Source of the DNA: Flammeovirgaceae bacterium
GTDB taxonomy: Bacteria > Bacteroidota > Bacteroidia > Cytophagales > Cyclobacteriaceae
Length of the DNA stretch: 64,000 bases
Assembly (NCBI GenBank): GCA_016709845.1
Contig: JADJMA010000013.1
Coordinates: 62,001 to 126,000 of the forward strand
Reading direction: 5' to 3'
Position numbers and translations under genes: made by a program
Notes under the pieces: model-generated
Told to the model about the DNA's origin: nothing
Databases searched by the model: none
The model's input: only the letters and a program-made list of their open reading frames with translations
In this document: piece by piece, positions 1 through 8,427 of the stretch
How positions within the stretch are numbered: position 1 is the first letter of the stretch
Layout of the letters: every line of letters starts with the position of its first letter

Positions 1-542
1 TGGGTTCAAGATCAGGGTCAACCGAGGCGGCCACGAAGATTAAGCCATCAACTAGTTCGGGGTAGTCAATGGCCATCTTCGCAATAAGAGGCCCACCTAA
101 CGAGTGCCCGACAAAATCACGGGCCGATTCTTTTGTTTACTTCCAAAACAGGTTTTAGAAGTTTAGCTTGTTCATTTAAAGAGGGCACTGCGTATCCGAA
201 ATCAGAAGCACCAAACCCAGGTCGGTCTACCGAAATAAGTTGTGCCTTATTTAAGAGTACCGTGTCGGCCATAAAATCGATAAAGGCACTCAGCGAGCCA
301 GGCGAACCATGAACAAAGATTACGAGTGGTTTATTAGTATTCTCCGTGATCAGGTAGTTAAGTGTTCGTTTTCCGATTTCGTATTGCTTTAGCGTAGCCT
401 TATTTTGTTTGTCTTTAAAGTAGGTATTGATTTCAGTAGTGCTCATCCTGAATTGTAAACAGGAATCCATCAATAAGGCAGAACAAAAAATGACTATCGG
501 AACTAATAGCCATTTTAATACTTTTCGCGTTTGAGCACGCAT
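1..542 (-). CDS. alpha/beta hydrolase, partial, frameshifted
   Basis: The N-terminal 141 residues open in one frame with a hydrophobic signal anchor (about residues 11-27) and the oxyanion-side motif HGSPGS near residue 78, followed by DRPGFGASD. After a frame break near 117-127 the protein continues to the window edge with the nucleophile elbow GHSLGG. These are hallmarks of the alpha/beta hydrolase fold; the later Asp and the catalytic His lie beyond the window. The substrate cannot be told. The gene starts 3 bases before the stop of the upstream S41 protease gene on the same strand, so the two are probably co-transcribed. Confidence 0.8.
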
Positions 543-545
543 ACG

Positions 546-2194
546 TTATTGAATCTTCAAAATGCTTTTGTATTCGGTTGTGTTGTGAAGCAAAGTAACC
601 GCGGCTTTAATTTCTGCATCATATTTGAAGCCTGCCTCTACAGAACCTTTTTCAAAATAGTAACGTGAAGCAATATCTTTTTCCAACAATTGTTTAATCT
701 GATCCTTGTGAAGTATAAGTTCATTTTTATGCGAATCGGCTAATTTGGTTTTGATTTGATCTATCTGAGGTTTGAGGTCGGTATAGAATTTTTCTTGTTT
801 TGCTTCTTCCGTTAACTCGTTTAATTCCTGATCAATGAGCGACTGTACCTCATAACTCTTTCCTTTCATCCAGGTTACAAACTCCAGGTATTCCTGATCA
901 GTAAGTGAAAAATTCTTTGCCTCGGGTAGGGTCGGGTGATTGAATGCGTATTGCGTACCATAGTCAAGAGAAACCCCTTACCATATAGCACCTGGGTAAG
1001 TGAAGCCGCTTCCTGTGCTTCCACTTTTATATCTGGATCTATACCCCACCATCATATACTTTGCGTCCACGCGTAGTACGAAACTCTTTCTTTAGAGAAT
1101 CAGGAAATGGAGGCTACGCTACCATCTTCTCTTCGGTGACTATAATCCAAGACCTGAATACAGCGCCCTGTTGGGGTATAATATTTTGCTGTTGTAATTC
1201 TTACCTGTGCATTATAAGAAAGAGGCCTTCCTACCTGAACAAGACCTTTTCCGTACGAACGCTCTCCTAATACGATGGCACGATCATAATCTTGCAAGGT
1301 ACCGGCAACAATTTCGGAGGCGGAGGCACTGCCGCGGTTGATGATTACAACCACCGGTATCTCAAGATCAACGGGTGCGTTCAACGTTTCATACGTTATG
1401 TTGCTTTCTTCCAGTTTCCCTTTTGTATCAACTACTTTTTTTCCTTTCGGGATGAATAGATTGCAGATGTTAACTGCTTCTAACAACAAGCCTCCCGGAT
1501 TGCCTCTTAAGTCAAGGACCAGATACTTGGCACCCTTTTCCTTCAAACTAACAACCGCATTTTTAACTTCCTTACCGGCTTCTGGTGTAAACTCTGTTAG
1601 TTGCACATAGCCGGTGTTTTCTGATACCATACCGAAATAGGGTACGTTGCTGATCTTAATTTTTTCACGCTTGAATTCAATATCTATAAGTTCTTCTCGC
1701 CCTAAGCGTTTAACGGTGAGTTTAACCGGATTACCTACCTGGCCGCGCATTAAATGATTGGCTTCTTCAACCGTCAGGTGTTCCATTTCTATTCCATCCA
1801 TCTTGATCACTTCATCGCCAATTCGTAATCCATTTTTATAGGCCGGGTAATTTTCATATACCATGGTTACAACCGTGCGATTATTGATTTGCCGGGTTAC
1901 GGCACCAATGCCACCATATTGGCCGGTGTTTAGCGTCCGGTAATCCTCTACTTCATCTTCTGAGATATAGTTTGTGTAAGGATCAAGCGAGTTAAGCATG
2001 GCATCAATGCCAGAGCGAATTGCCTTGTTGGGATTTATTTCATCCACATAAAGGGCGTTCACTTCCTTAAAAAGGGAGGCGAATATGTCAAGATTCTTAG
2101 CTATTTCGAAGTAACGTTCGGCAGGAGGGGTAAAGGAAATCAGCACACCACTAATCAAAAGAAGAGATATTCCAATAATTGCCTTTTTCCGCAT
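546..2194 (-). CDS. S41 family C-terminal processing peptidase, frameshifted
   Basis: Serine protease of the Ctp/tail-specific family, probably exported and acting in the periplasm. In order: signal sequence (about residues 1-22), N-terminal helical region with LDPYTNYI, PDZ domain (about 75-160; GGIGA, then IGDEVIKMDG), and the S41 catalytic core with the Ser in GSASASEIVAG and the Lys in GERSYGKGLVQ. The first frame ends after GRCIQVLDYSHRREDG. Two or more frame breaks between about 870 and 1115 lead into the C-terminal helical tail, which is read from 869 to 546. Across the breaks the protein can be followed without a gap (DPDIKVEAQEAAS, then a run of NHPTLPEAKNFSLTDQEY). The whole product is about 549 residues, normal for Bacteroidota Ctp proteases. 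The substrate is unknown. Confidence 0.88.
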
Positions 2195-2323
2195 ACCCGA
2201 TTAGCTAGAGTAAAAATACATAAACGTGTAGAAACACATAAAGATTCTTTCAAATTCAACTTTTCAGTAAACTATGCTTTTAACAATATTTGCTGATTTT
2301 ATTGAGGCTAGTGAAAATCTGTT

Positions 2324-3385
2324 CTAGCTCCAGGCTTTTCTTAGAAGCCGCAACCAATTACCACCCATTACATTTTCAATGTCTGTTGCATTATAACCGC
2401 GTTGCGAAAGGAGCGTGTCGATTTTCTGTAAATCAGCGATCGTTTCAATATCCATGGGGCATTGTTCTTTGCCAAAACCGCCATCCAAATCGGAACCGAT
2501 ACCAACGTGGAGGCTATTGCCAGCCAACTGACAGATATGATCGTAATTGTCGATCAGTCGTTCAAGATTACTATTCATACTTACTGGTGTTGATTTTTCC
2601 GCGAATCCAGTTGGGCACCAACATCCACGAATCCATTACGCCACCAATAACAGCCCCGCGTTTTATCAGCTCTTTAATTTGTTCATCGCTAAATTGGCGA
2701 TTGTGATTTACCAACGCCCTGCAATTATTATGGCTTGCCCAAACTGCTCCATTGAAATTGTTTAATGCTTCCCAAAAACTATCATCACATAAAGTGTGGC
2801 ATCTAAAATAATGTTGAGTCGTTCCATCTCCTTCAGCAACTCTTACCTTCGATCCAATTCCACCGTTGCATCCGTACCTTGGGCGTAACGTCCGGGTCCA
2901 TAATGCGCAAGACCCACCGCGCGCAATCCGTATTGATAAGCTATTTCAAGATGATTAATTGTAACGAGGGAATCGGCACCTTCTAAACTTAAAATATAGC
3001 CGATTGCCTTTTTGTTGGATTGCCAAGTTGCAAGATGATTTTCTAAGGAGTTTAGATCAGTAATTGATTTTAATTCGCCAACGCGCTCCATTTCGGTGTA
3101 CCAGGTTCTCTGCGATTGGGTATGCGCCCAGGCTTGCTCAGGAGAATTCCATCCGGGTAATGGATTGTTGGGGGCAACATATCGCGCAATTTGTGTGGCC
3201 ACGACTAATCCAACATTTCCTTTTCGCAATTCTTCAAAGCTAACAACATTATTGCCACGATCGGGCTTGTCTGTTAATGATTTTTCTCTTTCGCGGATTT
3301 CGGAAATGGGTTTGCGTAGATCGCGATTCCATTCCATCGCGTTCATGCTTAGATCGAGATGAGCATCTATAATAAAGTGGGACAT
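2324..3385 (-). CDS. Membrane dipeptidase (peptidase M19), frameshifted
   Basis: Zinc dipeptidase of the renal dipeptidase family, which cleaves dipeptides including those with a C-terminal D residue. Start chosen at 3385 (MSHFIIDAHLDLSM), because DAHLD is the first metal site of the family and the longer frame adds only unrelated residues. Further landmarks: YILSLEGADS (bridging Glu), GLRAVGLAHYG, then after a break near 2843 DATHLCDDSFWEAL and AVWASHNNCRALV, and after another near 2580 GIGSDLDGGFG. All expected metal-ligand regions are present when the frames are joined. It is the last gene of a set with a GntP permease, RidA and a D-serine dehydratase/D-threonine aldolase, which suggests that it frees D-amino acids from dipeptides. 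Confidence 0.88.
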
Positions 3386-3482
3386 GATTTGTTTAGTTTT
3401 ATGTTGAGTACATAGTCTTGAGTCCTTAGTCACAAGATTTTAAGTAATGCCTACTTAGGACTAACTACTATTTACTAAAGAC

Positions 3483-4587
3483 TTATGTTGAAATTTTTCT
3501 TTTTCTGGCGACTACATTCCAGTTTTTAGTAACTAAATGATTCGCTACAACAGCGAGCGTTTCGTGAAGCGCTACAGTTGGGCAGATGTGAAAGGGTACT
3601 CCGTAAAGCACATCGCCCACTTTATAAGAATTATTTTTTTTAGCTTTTAAGATCAAATGTTCCTCGCTATGACCTGCGGCTACTAATTCAGGAGCATTTA
3701 AAAAATGAACTCTACTCTCTAACGGATTTTCGTATGTTATGCCGAGACGGCCAAGATCTACACAAATAGTTTCGTCATCGGGTTTAGAAATTATACGCGT
3801 TACCAACAAGGCTGCAAAAACAAAGGGTTGCTCGGCAAATTGTTTGTGATAGCCGTAATCCCAAAATATAAACGTACCCGGGCTACACTCTACATTTTTT
3901 CTTTTTGCATGAATGGAAATGGTTGTATTGCCACTGGTAACAATGGTCAGATTTTTTCCACTTTCTTTTCAATGGTTTGATGTAGTTTTTTAACGCGTTC
4001 ATAACCTTCATCGCAGCCAGCAGTTCGCACGGCTAAATCCGCTTCGCGATTGTGACCATCGTAGGCGTGTAAACCAATAACAGAAATATTTTTTAATGAA
4101 TCGCAATACTTAAAAAGTTCCAGTGCGTTCTCCGGTTGAACCCCCGTGCGATTCATCCCCACATTCAGATCAAGAAAAACATTTAGCACCAAATTTTCCT
4201 TTTCTGCTAATTTGGAAAGTTGCGTGGCTATCTGTTCGTTATCAACGAGGCAGCTAAATTTTGTGGCCGGAAATTTCTTTACAAGATTTATTAAACGCAG
4301 CTGGCGCGGCCCGATTGGTTGATAGGCCATTAAAATATCAGGTGCGCCAATGCTTGCCAGCATTTCACCTTCAGCGATGGTAGCAAACTTAAATTTTCTA
4401 ATTCCCTCGGCCATCATCATCGCGCAAACCTCGGCACACTTGTTTGTTTTTACGTGTGGGCGTAGGCGGTTGACATCAGGAACAAATTCTTTTAGACCCG
4501 GATGTTCTCTTTCACACGATCAGGAAACACGACCAGTGCTGGTGAATCTACTTCGTTGATGTTTTCTATTTCGTACCAGTTTTTCAT
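3483..4587 (-). CDS. D-serine dehydratase / D-threonine aldolase family PLP enzyme, frameshifted
   Basis: Fold-III (alanine racemase-like) PLP enzyme with the C-terminal metal site of the D-serine dehydratase/D-threonine aldolase group. Start at 4587 (MKNWYEIENI). The PLP-lysine motif RPHVKTNK follows a frame break near 4505. The barrel has IAEGEMLASIGA, FLDLNVGMNRTG and GLHAYDGHN. A second break lies in about 3830-3950 after SPGTFIFWDYGY, and the C-domain ends with HICPTVAL, whose His-x-Cys pair binds zinc in the characterised family members. About 368 residues, as usual. The sequence does not settle whether it dehydrates D-serine or splits D-threonine. The RidA and GntP neighbours favour D-serine dehydration. 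Confidence 0.85.
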
Positions 4588-4611
4588 AGGACTTAAATTT
4601 TATTTGTGATA

Positions 4612-4653
4612 CCCTCACCCGACCTCCCTCGTTCGAGAGAGGGTTGGGATGAG
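4612..4653. repeat. REP-like palindromic repeat
   Basis: Intergenic imperfect inverted repeat: CCCTCACCCGACCTCCCTC on one arm and GAGAGAGGGTTGGGATGAG on the other, separated by a few bases. C-rich and G-rich arms of this kind are common dispersed intergenic palindromes in bacterial genomes. It lies between the ridA-like gene and the downstream PLP enzyme gene, so it may form a hairpin in their shared transcript. No second copy was seen in this window. Confidence 0.6.
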
Positions 4654-4661
4654 AGATTAAA

Positions 4662-5132
4662 TTATTCTATTTCAAACATGGCTTCAATTTCCACAGGCAT
4701 ATTATTCGGCAACGAGCCCATGCCCACCGCGCTTCTTACGCCAACGCCTTTATCGGGTCCCCAGACTTTAGCAAATAACTCACTACAGCCGTTGATTACA
4801 AAGGGATGTCTTTCAAATTCAGGAACGGCATTTACCATTCCTAAAACTTTGATAACCCTTTTAATTTTATTGAGACTGCCGAGGTTGGCCTTAAGAGTTG
4901 CTAAGATTGCGAGGCCTACTTGCTGCGCGGCCAGCTTTGCTCCTTCTGCATCCAGATCAATACCTACTTTGCCGATAATCAAGCTGCGATCTTCTTTTAC
5001 TGTGCCATGCCCGGAAACATAAACAAAGTTACCCACTTGCAGAAACGGTTTATAAACAACGAGCGGAGTAGGTGGTGGCGGTAATGTCAATTTTAGTTGA
5101 TCAAATTGTTGATCTGCGGTAAGATTGTCCAT
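4662..5132 (-). CDS. RidA family protein (reactive enamine/imine deaminase)
   Basis: Intact, 156 residues. It belongs to the YjgF/YER057c/UK114 (RidA) family: LQVGNFVYVSGHGT near residue 34, then VGLAILATLKANLGSL, and the C-terminal VRSAVGMGSLPNNMPVEIEA, where the Arg corresponds to the carboxylate-binding Arg of RidA. Characterised RidA proteins hydrolyse 2-aminoacrylate and similar enamines released by PLP dehydratases, giving a 2-keto acid and ammonia. The gene starts 9 bases after the end of the permease gene and precedes the PLP enzyme gene on the same strand. That fits clearing the enamine made by that enzyme. It is slightly longer than E. coli RidA (128 residues), like the longer RidA subfamilies. 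Confidence 0.9.
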   Translation of the reverse strand: MDNLTADQQFDQLKLTLPPPPTPLVVYKPFLQVGNFVYVSGHGTVKEDRSLIIGKVGIDLDAEGAKLAAQQVGLAILATLKANLGSLNKIKRVIKVLGMVNAVPEFERHPFVINGCSELFAKVWGPDKGVGVRSAVGMGSLPNNMPVEIEAMFEIE

Positions 5133-5141
5133 AAAAATAAC

Positions 5142-6456
5142 TTAGATAAAAGCGTTTATAAGCATGACTCCGATCAATCCACAAACGGCAACCAGGGTTT
5201 CCATCAGTGACCAAGATCGGATCGTGTCTTTAATGCTAAGATTGAAATATTCTTTGAAGAGCCAAAATCCTGCATCATTGACATGAGAGAACATTAAACT
5301 TCCTGCACCTACGGCAAGCACCATTAAACTTGGATTTACTTCTGGGTGACTAATTAATAAGGGCGCAACAATGCCAGCTGCGGTAAGTCCTGCCACGGTT
5401 GCTGAACCCACGCACACACGAATAATAGATGCAATGAGCCAACCCAGAATTAAGGGATGCATGTTTAGTCCATCCAACAGATCACCAATTTCTTTATCGA
5501 CCCCACTCTGAATTAGCGTTTGTTTTAATGCGCCTGCACCGCCAATAATCAAAACGATCATGAGCACATCTTTTACCGAATCCGAATAGATTTCCATTAA
5601 GTATGGAATCTTTAATCCGCGACTAATACCTAGCGTATACGTGGCAATAATTAATGAAACGAGCATGACAATCGATGAGCCACTTAAAAACTGAGTAATA
5701 TTTTTAATCGATGAACCTTCATCGACAGAAAAATCAATCAGACTTGTGGCGGCCAGTAGTAAAACCGGAAGTAAGGATGTTAAGATACTATTAAAGAGTC
5801 CGGGTAGTTGATCTTCTGGGCTTCCTTCTTTTGAAATGTTTTAAGTACGGTGGCCGGGATTTTTTCAGTGTTTGAGAAAAAAGTAATCCGGCAATCAGAA
5901 CCGTTGGAATGGCAATCATAATTCCGTAAAGCAGTGTTACACTCATGCTGGCGTTAAGCTGTGCTACTAAGGCGGAGGGTGAGGGGTGGGGTGGAAGAAA
6001 ACCATGAGTTACTGACAAAGCAGCAATAATGGGCATGCCAATATAGAGTACAGGGAGTTTGTACCGATATACGACTGAAGCAATGAGCGGGAACACAAGT
6101 ACAAAACCTACGTTGTAAAAAAGCGGGATACCAATAACAAAACCGGTAATCATTAATGCCAATTGCAAATACGATTGCCCAAAAACTGACATCAGGCTGG
6201 TTGCTATTTTTTGGGCAGCTCCCGTTTCGGCTACTAACTTTCCTAACATCGATCCGGCAAGAATTACTATCACGAGCGATCCGAGCATATCGCCCATTCC
6301 CTTGTGAATGGTACTTTCAATATCGGCAGGATCAATGCCTAGAAATAATCCACATAGAATGGATACAATTAAAAAAGAAAGAAAAGCATTGACCTTAAAG
6401 TAGGAGATTAATACAACCAGCAATAAAATACTTAGGACAACGATCAGAAAAGACAC
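5142..6456 (-). CDS. GntP/DsdX family permease, frameshifted
   Basis: Inner-membrane proton symporter of the gluconate permease family, which includes the D-serine transporter DsdX. It uses a GTG start at 6456. Nearly continuous hydrophobic helices; family landmarks include AGSMLGKLVAETGAAQKIA, FLPPHPSPSALVA, and in the second half GSATVAGLTAAGIVAPLL and AGSLMFSHVNDAGFWLFK. One break in about 5790-5870 splits it into 221 and 174 residues; joined it gives about 438 residues, the family norm. The substrate is not given by sequence. As first gene of a set with RidA, a D-amino-acid PLP enzyme and a dipeptidase, uptake of D-serine or another D-amino acid is more likely than gluconate. Confidence 0.88.
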
Positions 6457-6484
6457 AGTACGAGGGGATTAATTCAAAACGTGA

Positions 6485-6709
6485 TCAGAATTTATCAGGT
6501 ATTTGTACAATCCGAACTACAATCTCGTGGGGATCGCCATCCTTATCTACAAGACTGAATTTGACCATGGGATTATCACGTGTTAAATTCGGTTCAATGT
6601 TTACAATTTTATTATTCTGTAAATGCTTTTCAATTTCCTTTTGAAGAATTACCAATGAATTAGCAAAATCAACTTCAAGCGGGCTGGGGTTATAAGCTGT
6701 TGTTTTCAT
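6485..6709 (-). CDS. Small conserved hypothetical protein
   Basis: Intact, 74 residues, soluble, no signal peptide. The middle is helical (LVILQKEIEKHLQ) and the C-terminal half looks like two or three beta strands (PMVKFSLVDKDGDPHEIVVR). I do not recognise a family. It sits 28 bases upstream of the GntP permease start on the same strand and 76 bases after fabH, so it may belong to either transcript. Codon use and length look like a real gene. Confidence 0.6.
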   Translation of the reverse strand: MKTTAYNPSPLEVDFANSLVILQKEIEKHLQNNKIVNIEPNLTRDNPMVKFSLVDKDGDPHEIVVRIVQIPDKF

Positions 6710-6785
6710 TTTCTTAATTTAAAATTCAAAAGTCAATATTCAACAGGGTAATTTCTAAACACAGTTTCAAATTTTGATCATTGAA

Positions 6786-7784
6786 TTACCAGCGAATAAG
6801 GGCCGATGCCCAGGTGAAGCCACTACCAAAGGCAGCTAAACAAATTACGTCATTTTCTTTGATTTTACCTTCTGCCCACGCTTCGCTCATGGCGATGGGG
6901 ATAGAAGCTGCAGTAGTGTTTCCATAACGCATAATATTGTTATACACTTTTGAATCGGGCAATTCCATTTTTTGCTGAATGAATTGACTAATTCGAAGAT
7001 TAGCCTGATGCGGCACCAACAAATCAATTTCTTCTTTCTTCATGCCGTTGGCCGTCAAGGCTTCATTAATTACTTCCATAAAACGAACTACAGCATGCTT
7101 AAATACCTGGCTGCCATTCATCACTACTTTGAAATGGGTGGTATCTAGAATTTGATCGGGCTGTCTTTCCTCTCGTGGTCTGCTGCTACCCGGATCACGA
7201 ACATAAAGTTCTTCAGCAAAGTGGCCATCAGAATGTAAGTGAGTGGATAAAATGCCCGGTTTGTCGGAGGGTTGTAGGATTGCCGCTCCGGCACCATCAG
7301 CAAAAATAACGGCTGTATTGCGACCGCGGGTAGTAAGGTCGATGGCAGTTGATTGAATCTCGGCACCAACTACTAAAATAGTTTTGTACATACCAGATTT
7401 AATAAACTGGTCGGCCACAGATAATGCATAAATAAAACCTGAACAAGCGTTGCGAATATCTAAAGCACCAATGCCCGCCAATCCTAATTCTCGTTGTAGT
7501 AAAACTCCCGAACCGGGGAAAAAGTAATCGGGGGTGATGGTTGCAAATACAATAAACTCAACATCTTTTTCAGTTAGGCCTGCCCGAGCTAAGGCCATGC
7601 GCGAAGCCTTGGCTGCCATGTTGGCCACGGTATCCTTAGCGGGATCTATCCATCTTCTTTCCTTAATACCGGTGCGCTCCGTAATCCACTCGTCATTGGT
7701 GTCCATCATTACAGACAATTGCTCATTGGTAACAATGGTTTCAGGCACATGATGGCCGAGGCCTACAATTTTGGAATAGCGCAT
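6786..7784 (-). CDS. fabH: Beta-ketoacyl-ACP synthase III
   Basis: Condenses acetyl-CoA (or a branched acyl-CoA starter) with malonyl-ACP to begin fatty acid synthesis in the cytoplasm. Intact, 332 residues, standard length. The thiolase fold is clear: catalytic Cys in IRNACSGFIYAL (about residue 114), His in LLVPHQANLRI, Asn in YGNTTAASIPIA, and the C-terminal glycine-rich GSGFTWASALIRW. Starts at MRYSKIVGLGHHVPE with the typical strand and the LSVMMDTNDEWI motif. Many Bacteroidota carry several FabH copies, and this one is not next to plsX or rpmF, so it could be a secondary copy. Confidence 0.95.
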   Translation of the reverse strand: MRYSKIVGLGHHVPETIVTNEQLSVMMDTNDEWITERTGIKERRWIDPAKDTVANMAAKASRMALARAGLTEKDVEFIVFATITPDYFFPGSGVLLQRELGLAGIGALDIRNACSGFIYALSVADQFIKSGMYKTILVVGAEIQSTAIDLTTRGRNTAVIFADGAGAAILQPSDKPGILSTHLHSDGHFAEELYVRDPGSSRPREERQPDQILDTTHFKVVMNGSQVFKHAVVRFMEVINEALTANGMKKEEIDLLVPHQANLRISQFIQQKMELPDSKVYNNIMRYGNTTAASIPIAMSEAWAEGKIKENDVICLAAFGSGFTWASALIRW

Positions 7785-7851
7785 GGTAGATTTTTTAGAG
7801 AGCGCTAAGTTAAGTAAATGTTGCTTAATGAATATTCAGATTACAGATTTA

Positions 7852-8265
7852 TCAAAGCGTTAAATCAATAAACGAAAATAGGTCGCTTTTGAAGGAATTG
7901 AAGGTTTTCATAAACGCACCCAATTCTTCCATTAGTTCACCGTGCTCTTGATAATACTCTGTATCCGTGGTTTTAAGTTCTTGTAACCGATCGGCAAGCT
8001 TATGTTCATGTACTTTTATTTTTTTACGAAGTGTGTCAATAAGCTCTCCGCCATAATACGTGATTACATTCTGAAAGTGACTTACTTTTTTCTTATCCTC
8101 TAACGCAGTCATTTGTGGGGAGTACCGGTCCAGTAATTTCTGAAAGAAGGCAACCTCCTGTTTCCATAAAACAGTGGTAGAAAGCCACTCAAGACTGCTG
8201 TGATGCATTTCCATTAAACTGGGCTGGAGCAAATATTTTCCGGTGGTTGAAAGTATGGAGATCAT
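7852..8265 (-). CDS. Hypothetical helical protein
   Basis: Intact, 137 residues, strongly helical and charged, with no signal peptide. It begins with a short region ending in HHSSLEWLSTTVLWKQEVAF, followed by long amphipathic helices rich in Lys and Glu (LRKKIKVHEHKLADRLQ), and ends with a conserved-looking FNSFKSDLFSFIDLTL. This suggests a helical bundle or coiled coil. No known domain recognised. It lies between leuS and fabH on the same strand. Confidence 0.65.
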   Translation of the reverse strand: MISILSTTGKYLLQPSLMEMHHSSLEWLSTTVLWKQEVAFFQKLLDRYSPQMTALEDKKKVSHFQNVITYYGGELIDTLRKKIKVHEHKLADRLQELKTTDTEYYQEHGELMEELGAFMKTFNSFKSDLFSFIDLTL

Positions 8266-8350
8266 GGCGGTATGGGTTTAAATTTTACATAGTGGAAGGT
8301 GCATTATTGTAAGGATGAAAGGAATGACCTCCGTCATGTTTTAAAAATAA

Positions 8351-8387
8351 AAAAGCCTGAATTCTCTTGGAGGCAATTCAGGCTTTT
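8351..8387. terminator. Rho-independent terminator downstream of leuS
   Basis: A perfect 13-bp stem (AAAAGCCTGAATT and AATTCAGGCTTTT) with an 11-base loop. A-rich on one side and T-rich on the other, so it can end transcripts in either direction. It lies 41 bases beyond the leuS stop. Confidence 0.85.
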
Positions 8388-8427
8388 AAACGGTAAGCAG
8401 TCGATTATCGATAACTATAGATAAAAT

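Noticed and set aside
1061..1270. Plus-strand open frame of 69 codons opposite the S41 protease
   Set aside because: It lies over coding sequence of the minus-strand protease and has no family features; it is a shadow frame.
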